Source of the DNA: Aquificaceae bacterium
GTDB taxonomy: Bacteria > Aquificota > Aquificia > Aquificales > Aquificaceae
Reading direction: 5' to 3'
Length of the DNA: 9,941 bases
NCBI GenBank assembly: GCA_025057715.1
Contig: JANWVD010000017.1
Coordinates: 1-9,941 of the forward strand
Shown here: in pieces, positions 1 through 5,926 of the stretch
Position numbering within the stretch: position 1 is the first letter of the stretch
Layout of the letters: each line of letters starts with the position of its first letter
Notes under the pieces: generated by a model
Database searches by the model: none
Told to the model about the DNA's origin: nothing
What the model saw: the letters and a program-made list of their open reading frames with translations, nothing else
Position numbers and translations under genes: made by a program

Positions 1-235
1 CAAGACCGATATACTTTACCTTTATAGGCTTTGTAGAAGAAGCGACCTCCTGAAGATTGCTTATAAGCTCTACAACGCGCGAAGATTCAACTTCTCCAAA
101 GAACTGGAATGTAATATGAAGATTCTCAGGCTCTACCCACTTACCCCTTATGCGTTGGGTAGATTGAGTTTGGATGTTTTCCAAAACCTCCTGAAGTTTG
201 CGCGTTGTGAAAAACCCGGCAAAGAGCCTTAGCAT
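1..235 (-). CDS. thpR: RNA 2',3'-cyclic phosphodiesterase (2H family), N-terminal part, cut by window edge
   Basis: The first 78 residues of a 2H-phosphoesterase are visible, beginning MLRLFAGFF and continuing off the left edge. The first of the family's two H-x-T signatures is present at residues 40-42 (NLHITFQFFGEV), preceded by the usual tryptophan (W33). The second HxT motif would lie outside the window. ThpR/LigT enzymes open 2',3'-cyclic phosphates on RNA ends, and related enzymes act on tRNA halves; the physiological substrate is often unclear. The ATG overlaps the TGA of the upstream peptidase gene by one base (TGATG), and an AGGA lies 7 bases upstream, so translational coupling is likely. 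The frame is open throughout the visible part, with no sign of damage. I am fairly sure of the family and less sure of the exact substrate. Confidence 0.85.
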   Translation of the reverse strand, partial: MLRLFAGFFTTRKLQEVLENIQTQSTQRIRGKWVEPENLHITFQFFGEVESSRVVELISNLQEVASSTKPIKVKYIGL

Positions 236-756
236 CACCAGGTCCTAAAGGGACCAGTGTCAAGATGGATAAACCCAGAAGAGGGATAGTATCCAACGCC
301 TCCAAGACCAAGAGCGATTGCAAGGTTTCTAACCTGGCTTAGCTCAACTCCCTCTATGTAAAAATCAATAGCTCTACCATACATGTGATAGCTCTCTCTG
401 GCAACTCCGCTTGAAATTCTTCTTAAATAGGCATTCGTTGCGGGAGTGCGATAACCAGAGATGACAATCACCTTGCTTGCTTCAAAAGAGCAGCATATGG
501 CATAAAGAAAATCAAGAAGCCTTACATCGATTGGATGAACCTCGTCTGCCCTGTGGTCTCTTAGTAAATAGTTAATATCGCTAAGAGCTTGCTTTATGTA
601 ATGTCCGTCGACCCAGTAAGTGGTCTTTAACCTCTCACCCGTATGGATAGAATAAAGGTCAATGACCCTAAGACCTTCGTTGGCAAGCAAAGACTTAGGC
701 AATAAAAGCCCGGCTACGCCGGTAGCGATGTACTTTAGAGCTTCCCTTCTTGACAT
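235..756 (-). CDS. Tat-exported MepK/YcbK-like (DUF882, M15-type) murein endopeptidase
   Basis: This is a 173-residue zinc peptidase of the DUF882/YcbK family, whose E. coli member MepK cleaves peptide cross-links in murein. The N-terminus is a twin-arginine signal: SRREALK at residues 2-8, a hydrophobic stretch to about 20, and likely cleavage after SLLA near residue 25. The mature part has the family's HTGE box (38-41), LLRDHR (64-69), SGYRTPATN (100-108), SYHMYGRAIDF (H124, D131 as predicted zinc ligands) and FIHLDTG (H164 as third ligand), ending in the usual R-x-W. The start at 756 is chosen because GGAGGT lies 7 bases upstream and because it places the Arg-Arg pair at the very N-terminus. 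An ATG 63 bases upstream (819) would bury the signal. It probably acts in the periplasm after folded export. It lies between the PHP gene (35-bp gap) and thpR (1-base overlap). Confidence 0.88.
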   Translation of the reverse strand: MSRREALKYIATGVAGLLLPKSLLANEGLRVIDLYSIHTGERLKTTYWVDGHYIKQALSDINYLLRDHRADEVHPIDVRLLDFLYAICCSFEASKVIVISGYRTPATNAYLRRISSGVARESYHMYGRAIDFYIEGVELSQVRNLAIALGLGGVGYYPSSGFIHLDTGPFRTW

Positions 757-763
757 TCTTAGA

Positions 764-769
764 ACCTCC
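764..769 (-). promoter_or_regulatory. Shine-Dalgarno site that fixes the MepK-like start
   Basis: GGAGGT on the minus strand lies 7 bases before the ATG at 756. It is one of only two full GGAGGT sites I found next to a start in this window, and it decides against the longer reading of the peptidase gene that starts at 819. Confidence 0.8.
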
Positions 770-791
770 GGAAAAAAGCCGGCGTATTTAT

Positions 792-1811
792 TTACCGCCC
801 TTCCCGGCTGGCGGTGCATTCAATCAGGAACATCGGCATAAGCCCAAAGTAAAATCGCCAAAAGCGAACTTTGTAAGTATAACCCAGCAACATACATTCT
901 TTATGCCCAAGCTCGAAAAAACTTCCCTCAATGTGCTCTACGCCCTCAGGATGTCTAACCTCAAGAAGACAATGCCTTGGCGTTAATAGCTTAATAAAGC
1001 CATCCTCGACCCACCAAAGCGGGAGCTCTTTGCCAAAGACTATGCCAACGCTTGCACCGTCCTTAATTGCCTCCAGAAGCTCACTTGCAGAGCTGACTTT
1101 GTCCTTGCAAACAGCTACGTTTTTAAGCATGGCAAAGCTATCCCTATAGTTTGGAAAGAGGAACCTAATTCCGACCTCTCTTATATAAACCTTGACATGA
1201 TGGTCAAGACCGCCTATTAGCCTTGCGTTAAACCCAAGGCTTTGATAGCGCCTGACAAGACCCCTGAGGTCAATCAGCCTAAGCAAGGTATTTCGAAAAA
1301 GCTCGCGGCTAAATATCAAAACAGAGAGCAAAAAAGGCAAAAGGAAGAGCAAAAGAGAGAGTCTCTCCTTCAAAGCGTCTTTTAGGTCAACTATCTCAAC
1401 AAAAGCACCATCTGGGAGCTCTTTCCACCGTCCTCTAAATGGGTGCGCAACGACCTTTAAAGGTCCGGCTTTTAGAAGACTGCCAATAAGCACCCCGCTA
1501 TTATCGTGGAGCTTTTTCTCAACGCCTGCGTAAACTTTGCTGCTTACGAAAGCGCTTATGTACTCAACATCGTGGTCTGTTACTATGGCAAAGTCTATGT
1601 CCTCTTGGCGCATCGCCCTCTCTATGTCCTCAGGTTTACCAAGAGAATCATACGAAAACTGACTATGGATGTGGATAACAAAGCTATAAAGATAGACATT
1701 CGGAACTTTTAATGGATGAAAAACCGCCCTTCGGGCGAGGAAAAACCCGGCTGGATATAAAAAACCAAAGGCAAAATAAAATAAAACAAAAGCTACTACC
1801 CACTCAGGCAT
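792..1811 (-). CDS. membrane-associated PHP-domain metallo-phosphoesterase
   Basis: This is a 339-residue protein with the metal-binding motifs of the PHP (polymerase and histidinol phosphatase) superfamily. These are HIH at 47-49 with D55, TDHD at 78-81, a conserved-position E98, AHPF with H123, and GGLDHH with D203 and H205. PHP domains hydrolyse phosphoesters using up to three metal ions; no substrate can be named here. Residues 5-26 form a hydrophobic N-terminal segment followed by two arginines, which suggests a membrane anchor with the catalytic domain facing the cytoplasm. A second hydrophobic block (151-168, rich in Leu/Phe with a central Pro) sits between motifs III and IV, and residues 316-331 are also very aromatic and hydrophobic. 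The gene overlaps the end of trpS by 16 bases, which points to co-transcription and coupling. No Shine-Dalgarno site is evident. The PHP call is strong; membrane topology is inferred. Confidence 0.82.
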   Translation of the reverse strand: MPEWVVAFVLFYFAFGFLYPAGFFLARRAVFHPLKVPNVYLYSFVIHIHSQFSYDSLGKPEDIERAMRQEDIDFAIVTDHDVEYISAFVSSKVYAGVEKKLHDNSGVLIGSLLKAGPLKVVAHPFRGRWKELPDGAFVEIVDLKDALKERLSLLLFLLPFLLSVLIFSRELFRNTLLRLIDLRGLVRRYQSLGFNARLIGGLDHHVKVYIREVGIRFLFPNYRDSFAMLKNVAVCKDKVSSASELLEAIKDGASVGIVFGKELPLWWVEDGFIKLLTPRHCLLEVRHPEGVEHIEGSFFELGHKECMLLGYTYKVRFWRFYFGLMPMFLIECTASREGR

Positions 1812-2965
1812 AGCTTTTTGCGAACTTCTGAAAGCGTCTTCTGGGCTTCGTTTTTTGCTACTATGGCACCGCTTTCAAAAACCTCTAATATAACGGATTT
1901 ATCTAACGACTGTCTGCGGGCATATATTGGCTCTAAAAACCCACTTATGGATTCAAAAAGCCTGCTTTTGCATTCAACGCAGCCAAGCTTCCCGGCTTTA
2001 CAATCGCTTTCAATCTCTTCGAGCGGCCAGCTCTTTGTGAAAATCCTGTGATTGGCAAAAACGGGGCATAGCTCAGGTCTTCCTGGGTCTGACTTTCGAA
2101 GCTTCATGGGGTCTGTAAAAAAGGACATTACCTTGGTTTTAAGCTCATTACCAATGTCAGTTAAGAAAATCGCATTGCCGTAGGATTTGCTCATCTTTCG
2201 TCCATCTGTGCCTGGAAGCCTTGGAACGCTGCTGACAACCCCTTTAGGCTCTACCAAGGTCTCGCCAAAGAGCTGATTAAAGCGCCTTGCGATTTGGCGG
2301 GTGAGCTCTATGTGAGGAAGCTGGTCTTCGCCAACCGGGACTAAATCTGCTTTGTATAGAAGAATATCAGCGCTTTGTAAAACTGGATAGCTAAAAAATC
2401 CAAGAGTATCAACATCAAAAAAGTCCCTTTTGCTAATTTGAAGCTGGGTACTTTGTAAATACCCCTCAAAAGCACCCCTTATGATTGAGTCTGACACAGC
2501 TTCAAGCAAAACCTCTTTTAATCGCCCGATGTCCTTTACCTCAAAAGGTAAGTTAGCTAAAAACGCCCCCATAGAGCTCTCGAGCTTATCTTTTAAGCTG
2601 ATAGATACCTCTTTAAGGTCCAAGAGGTTTTGTCTGAGCTCTTTATAAGTTGGGTTCCACTCAAGCCAGCTCCTTGGCGTTATCAAAGATAGCAAAAAAG
2701 AGAGCTCAAGGTGCATAGAGACATCGGATTGCTTGAAAATCGCTACCTTAGAGTAATCAAGCCCAAGAGAGAGCCAATCCAAAACCATCTCAATTGAATC
2801 TTCATTAACCTTGCAAGGCTCTCTGTAAGAGCTCGTAAGGGCGTGCAAATCAGCAACCATGAAAAAGCAAGAGTTTTGGTCTATAAGCTCTATCCAGTTT
2901 TTAACGACAAAAACATGCCCAAGGTGCAGCTTGCCCGTTGGGCGCATTCCGCTAAGAACGCGCAT
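1796..2965 (-). CDS. trpS: tryptophanyl-tRNA synthetase
   Basis: This class I synthetase charges tRNA-Trp with tryptophan in the cytoplasm. The nucleotide-binding HIGH-type motif is PTGKLHLGH at residues 9-17 and the KMSKS loop is exact at 257-261. The GEDQLPHIELTR segment (212-223) is typical of bacterial TrpRS. At 389 residues it is longer than the usual 325-335. The excess lies mainly in a stretch of about 70 residues between WNPTYKE (103-109) and FFSYPVLQSADILLY (190-204). Four cysteines (C300, C322, C329, C332) are arranged C-x21-C-x6-C-x2-C, closely resembling the C-x22-C-x6-C-x2-C iron-sulfur motif that I recall from Thermotoga maritima TrpRS. The ATG lies 14 bases inside the end of the upstream aminotransferase gene. 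The nearest GGAGG is 16 bases away, so initiation is probably coupled. Enzyme identity is very secure. Confidence 0.96.
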   Translation of the reverse strand: MRVLSGMRPTGKLHLGHVFVVKNWIELIDQNSCFFMVADLHALTSSYREPCKVNEDSIEMVLDWLSLGLDYSKVAIFKQSDVSMHLELSFLLSLITPRSWLEWNPTYKELRQNLLDLKEVSISLKDKLESSMGAFLANLPFEVKDIGRLKEVLLEAVSDSIIRGAFEGYLQSTQLQISKRDFFDVDTLGFFSYPVLQSADILLYKADLVPVGEDQLPHIELTRQIARRFNQLFGETLVEPKGVVSSVPRLPGTDGRKMSKSYGNAIFLTDIGNELKTKVMSFFTDPMKLRKSDPGRPELCPVFANHRIFTKSWPLEEIESDCKAGKLGCVECKSRLFESISGFLEPIYARRQSLDKSVILEVFESGAIVAKNEAQKTLSEVRKKLCLSG

Positions 2966-4016
2966 TAAACAATATTAAGTCCTCCACAGCCTGAAGAAGA
3001 CTGCTTGCTACAAATTCCCGCTGTGAATCAGAGAGCTGCGAGTGCACGGGAATTGAGAAAACCTCACTTCGATACCTTTGGGCATTGGGCAAGGGCGTGT
3101 GCTTTGAGTTTCTTAGCTCGTTAAGAAGGTAAGGATAATAGATGCGGGCGTCCACGCCCGCGTTTTTTAATGAATCTACTATTTTGTCCCTTTCTGGGTG
3201 GCGAAGGGTGTATAGATGATAAGAGTGGGTAGATAGAGCTCGCTCCTTTGGGTGGATAAAGTCCTTGCCGAGAGCTTCGCGATAGTATTGGGCGTTTAGT
3301 CTTCTTCTTAGATTTCGCTCCTTCAAAGTCCTTAGCTGGCAAAGCCCGATTGCAGCTTGGAACTCCGTGATTCTAACATTAAATGCCGGGTGGTCGCCAA
3401 AGTCTATCCACTTTTTGATGCTTTTGGCTATTGAAGGGTCGTCGGTTGCTATCGCGCCGCCTTCGCCCATGGGCAGGTTTTTAGAAGCGTAGAAGCTAAA
3501 AGCCGATAGATGCCCGATGCTGCCTGCGATTTTTCCCATATACATAGCCCCGTGGGCTTGAGCTGCGTCTTCTAAAATATAAAACCCGTAGCGCTCAGAG
3601 AGTGTCATGATTCCTTCCATATCAGCGCATTGACCATATAGATGCACAGGGATAACAACATGAGGCTTATAACGCTTAACTGCGTATTCGAGCGAATTTA
3701 AATCCATGGTGAAGTATTCATCGATATCCACGACTATCGGCTCTGCGTTTGCAAGCAGCACGGCATCAATTGTTGCCATAAAGCTCATTGCAGGGACTAT
3801 GACCCTTTTGCCCTCCGCATTTAGGGCTTTTAGGGCAATAAAGAGAGCAACTGTGCCAGAGCAAACGCTATAAACATACTTAACCCCAAGATAGGCGCCG
3901 AACTCTTTCTCAAATAGGGCGGTCCACTTGCCGCGAGTTAGCTGCTGGCTTTGGATAATATCAAGAACGAGCTTTTTCTCGCACTCTCCTAAGGATGGCT
4001 CGATTATCCTCACCAT
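2952..4016 (-). CDS. DegT/DnrJ/EryC1/StrS family PLP-dependent aminotransferase
   Basis: This is a 354-residue fold-type I aminotransferase of the family that aminates nucleotide-linked keto-sugars for surface polysaccharides or lipopolysaccharide. Visible family marks, numbered from the chosen ATG, are CSGTVAL (52-58, phosphate-binding region), EDAAQAHGA (149-157, with the Asp that contacts the PLP ring nitrogen) and SFYASKNLPMGEGGA (174-188, with K179 as the predicted Schiff-base lysine). The exact sugar substrate cannot be read from the sequence, and there are no other sugar genes nearby. The ATG at 4016 gives the usual N-terminus (VRIIEPSLG). A GTG at 4037 is in frame and would add seven residues. 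Neither has a clear Shine-Dalgarno site, so a leaderless or very short leader transcript is possible. It is the first gene of the left minus-strand cluster and overlaps trpS by 14 bases. Confidence 0.9.
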   Translation of the reverse strand: MVRIIEPSLGECEKKLVLDIIQSQQLTRGKWTALFEKEFGAYLGVKYVYSVCSGTVALFIALKALNAEGKRVIVPAMSFMATIDAVLLANAEPIVVDIDEYFTMDLNSLEYAVKRYKPHVVIPVHLYGQCADMEGIMTLSERYGFYILEDAAQAHGAMYMGKIAGSIGHLSAFSFYASKNLPMGEGGAIATDDPSIAKSIKKWIDFGDHPAFNVRITEFQAAIGLCQLRTLKERNLRRRLNAQYYREALGKDFIHPKERALSTHSYHLYTLRHPERDKIVDSLKNAGVDARIYYPYLLNELRNSKHTPLPNAQRYRSEVFSIPVHSQLSDSQREFVASSLLQAVEDLILFNARS

Positions 4017-4095
4017 GAGATAGGAATTTAAACGCACCTAAAGTGCAAAGTTGCAAATTTAGGCATAAAAGCCGTAGCTTTTTTGCAAAAGAGGT

Positions 4096-4101
4096 TATAA
4101 T
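4096..4101 (+). promoter_or_regulatory. probable -10 element for metK-nuoA
   Basis: A perfect TATAAT lies 18 bases before the TTG start of metK, in the only divergent gap of the window (4017-4119). No convincing -35 hexamer sits 16 to 18 bases upstream, and the region there is A/T-rich. Transcription would start near 4108, giving a leader of only about a dozen bases. The degT-side promoter must also lie in this gap, but I could not place it. Confidence 0.6.
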
Positions 4102-4109
4102 CCCTAACT

Positions 4110-4115
4110 GGAGGT
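4110..4115 (+). promoter_or_regulatory. Shine-Dalgarno site supporting a TTG start for metK
   Basis: GGAGGT lies four bases before TTG at 4120. The spacing is short but usable. It supports the TTG start over the next in-frame GTG (4132) or ATG (4144). The TTG also gives the N-terminus (MKNIVV) expected for the archaeal-type enzyme. Confidence 0.75.
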
Positions 4116-4119
4116 AAAG

Positions 4120-5304
4120 TTGAAAAACATCGTGGTTACCCCAATGACCTTCGAGCCGGTTTATTCCCAAGAGGCCGAGATAGTGGAAAGAAAAGGCATA
4201 GGTCATCCAGACACAATCTGCGACTACCTTGCAGAAGAGCTCTCCCGAAGCCTTTGCAGGCTTTATATTGACTCGTTTGGAAGCATTATGCACCATAATG
4301 TAGATAAAGCGCTGCTCGTAGGCGGGCGCGCAAGGGCAGAGTTTGGCGGCGGCGAGGTCTTAGAGCCAATTGAGATTTACTTAGTTGGCAGGGCAACCCT
4401 TGAGGATTCAATAAACATCCAAGAGCTCGTTAATAAAACAGCCTCAGATTGGATAAAGAAAAACATCAAAAACCTCGACTTTGAAAAGCATGTGCGAGTT
4501 TACGCAAAGATAAAGCCGGGCAGCAAGGACTTGGTGGATTTATACAAGCGCTCGCAAGGGCAAGTTCCGCTTGCAAATGACACCTCCTTTGGCGTTGGAT
4601 TTGCACCCCTAAACCCACTCGAGAGAGCAGTCTTAGAAGCAGAAAGGATTCTCAATTCGCAAAGCTTTAAAGAAGAACACCCAGAAGTAGGCGAAGACAT
4701 AAAGGTAATGGGCGTTAGGATATCAAATAAGGTCCGTCTAACCGTTGCTTTAGCTTTTGTTAGCAAATATATCAAAGACCTAAATGAGTACTATGAGAAA
4801 AAATCAACCATAGAGCAAAAGCTAACAACATACCTAAGCGACCTCGTAGGTCAAATCGTGGAAATTAACATAAACACCGCAGATAGCAAGCACGGCGAGG
4901 TTTATATAACGGTCACTGGCACCTCCGCAGAGCAAGGCGACGATGGTCAAGTAGGAAGGGGCAACAGAGTAAACGGCTTAATAACCCCTTATAGACCCAT
5001 GAGCCTTGAAGCAGCCGCAGGCAAAAACCCCGTATCTCACATTGGCAAAATCTACAACACCATTGCAAACAAGATAGCAAAGCGCGTCATAAAAGAGATT
5101 GAGGAAGTAGAAGAATGCTATTGCTACATAGTCTCTCAGATAGGAAAGCCCATAAACGAGCCTCAGGTGCTTGATATCAAGGTGCGCTCTAAAAAGAGCC
5201 TTGAGAAAATCCAAGAGCCGGCTCAAAAAATAGCCATGGAAGAGCTCGAGCTTATGCCCTCAGTATGGCAAGGGTTTTTAAAAGGTGAGTTTTTGGTAGC
5301 TTAA
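4120..5304 (+). CDS. metK: archaeal-type S-adenosylmethionine synthetase
   Basis: This 394-residue enzyme makes S-adenosylmethionine from methionine and ATP in the cytoplasm. It belongs to the archaeal-type family (Pfam AdoMet_Synthase), not to the common bacterial MetK family. Marks of the family are ERKGIGHPDTICD (23-35), MHHNVDKALLVGG (57-69), EFGGGE (74-79), GTSAEQGDDGQVGRGNRVNG (267-286) and the ITPYRPMSLEAAAGKNPVSH region (288-307). Length is close to the roughly 400 residues usual for the family. It starts with TTG behind a good Shine-Dalgarno site, and is followed by nuoA after only three bases, so the two probably share a transcript. The short predicted leader leaves no room for a SAM riboswitch. 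Occurrence of this form in a bacterial-looking gene neighbourhood is the best taxonomic clue here and suggests Aquificales or another thermophile. Some annotators call the gene mat. Confidence 0.95.
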   Translation: MKNIVVTPMTFEPVYSQEAEIVERKGIGHPDTICDYLAEELSRSLCRLYIDSFGSIMHHNVDKALLVGGRARAEFGGGEVLEPIEIYLVGRATLEDSINIQELVNKTASDWIKKNIKNLDFEKHVRVYAKIKPGSKDLVDLYKRSQGQVPLANDTSFGVGFAPLNPLERAVLEAERILNSQSFKEEHPEVGEDIKVMGVRISNKVRLTVALAFVSKYIKDLNEYYEKKSTIEQKLTTYLSDLVGQIVEININTADSKHGEVYITVTGTSAEQGDDGQVGRGNRVNGLITPYRPMSLEAAAGKNPVSHIGKIYNTIANKIAKRVIKEIEEVEECYCYIVSQIGKPINEPQVLDIKVRSKKSLEKIQEPAQKIAMEELELMPSVWQGFLKGEFLVA

Positions 5305-5307
5305 AAC

Positions 5308-5667
5308 ATGGGCGAATATATCTGGATTTTGATATTTCTTCTTATTGCAATCTCAGTAGGGCTTGTGATTGCTTTTATAAACGAAATCTTAGGCCCTCGC
5401 ACAAAAGAGAGGATGGAAGACTACCCTTACGAGTGCGGGGTTCCTCTAATAGACAAAGAAGCCCGCGGGGTTTTCAAGCAAGGCTATTACCCAATAGGGC
5501 TTTTGCTCATACTCTTTGACATAGAGGTAGCGTTTCTATTCCCCTGGGCAGTAATCTTCAAGGACCTAACGCTGGAGGGCTTTATCGGGGGATTGATATT
5601 TTTGGGCATCCTAACCTTGGGCTTTCTTTATGAGTGGAAAAAGGGCGCTTTAGAGTGGGAAAAGTAG
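5308..5667 (+). CDS. nuoA: NADH-quinone oxidoreductase subunit A
   Basis: NuoA (ND3) is a small membrane subunit of respiratory complex I; its first loop lies near the quinone site. The 119-residue product has three predicted membrane helices (about 4-25, 61-83, 91-110). It carries the diagnostic loop YECGVP (41-46), with the conserved cysteine, and FDIEVAFLFPWA (70-81), whose acidic residues sit in the membrane. Length matches the family. It starts three bases after the metK stop with only a weak GGTAG upstream, so it probably depends on coupling to metK. No other nuo gene is present. The next gene on the right is convergent, so nuoA is separated here from the nuoB-N genes it usually leads. 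It may be a second copy, or the operon may be dispersed. Its stop abuts the rpmI stop directly. Confidence 0.95.
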   Translation: MGEYIWILIFLLIAISVGLVIAFINEILGPRTKERMEDYPYECGVPLIDKEARGVFKQGYYPIGLLLILFDIEVAFLFPWAVIFKDLTLEGFIGGLIFLGILTLGFLYEWKKGALEWEK

Positions 5668-5874
5668 CTAAAACTCTTTTAGCATCCCAAGGACTTTATC
5701 TTCCCACCCTGGGTTTACGTAAGTTGCCTTGCGAAGGCGGCGCTTTCTCGAGCTTGGCTTGTGGGTATTATAATGCGACCCACCTGCTCTCTGGCGCTTA
5801 ATCTTACCGGTTGCGGTAATGGAAAACCTCTTTTTGGCAGAGCGGTTTGACTTCATCTTTACCTTCTTCATCAT
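5668..5874 (-). CDS. rpmI: 50S ribosomal protein L35
   Basis: This 68-residue, very basic protein matches bacterial L35 along its length: KMKSNRSAKKRF (7-18), TGKIKRQRAGGSHYNTHK (22-39) and RKRRLRKAT (43-51). L35 is a component of the large ribosomal subunit. Two ATGs stand in tandem (5874 and 5871), and either could be used. No Shine-Dalgarno site precedes them, but TATAAT ends four bases upstream, so a leaderless message is plausible. In many bacteria rpmI lies between infC and rplT. Here it stands alone, because the downstream neighbour nuoA is convergent and the upstream neighbour is a thioredoxin gene. The L35 and nuoA stop codons are adjacent, so neither transcript can end before entering the other gene. 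Confidence 0.95.
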   Translation of the reverse strand: MMKKVKMKSNRSAKKRFSITATGKIKRQRAGGSHYNTHKPSSRKRRLRKATYVNPGWEDKVLGMLKEF

Positions 5875-5878
5875 CTAA

Positions 5879-5884
5879 ATTATA
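5879..5884 (-). promoter_or_regulatory. candidate -10 element for rpmI
   Basis: TATAAT on the minus strand ends four bases before the first rpmI ATG, so the predicted transcript would begin at or within the tandem ATGs. No -35 match lies at normal distance; that position is inside the terminator stem. The six bases could also be just the downstream part of the terminator's T-rich tail. Confidence 0.4.
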
Positions 5885-5914
5885 AACCAAAACGTGGGGG
5901 GAGATTCCCCCCAC
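5885..5914 (-). terminator. Rho-independent terminator after the tlpA-like gene
   Basis: A perfect 9-bp stem (GTGGGGGGA paired with TCCCCCCAC) with a 3-base loop occupies 5894-5914. On the minus strand it is followed by a T-rich tail (GTTTTGGTTTATAAT). It begins 12 bases after the stop of the thioredoxin gene and lies before rpmI, so it should end the long pnp-to-tlpA transcript. A second G6 run just upstream on the same RNA (5917-5922) could compete for the single C6 run. On the plus strand the same hairpin lacks a good T tract. Confidence 0.75.
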
Positions 5915-5926
5915 AACCCCCCTTTC

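Noticed and set aside
757..819. Upstream extension of the MepK-like gene to an ATG at 819
   Set aside because: It would overlap the PHP gene, bury the twin-arginine signal 22 residues inside, and ignore the GGAGGT site that serves the ATG at 756.
3121..3342. Minus-strand open frame inside the degT-family gene
   Set aside because: The product is rich in Lys, Arg, Ser and Pro, as expected for an out-of-frame reading of the aminotransferase gene, and has no domain.
4102..4119. SAM riboswitch in front of metK
   Set aside because: The predicted leader after TATAAT is only about a dozen bases, far too short for any SAM riboswitch class.
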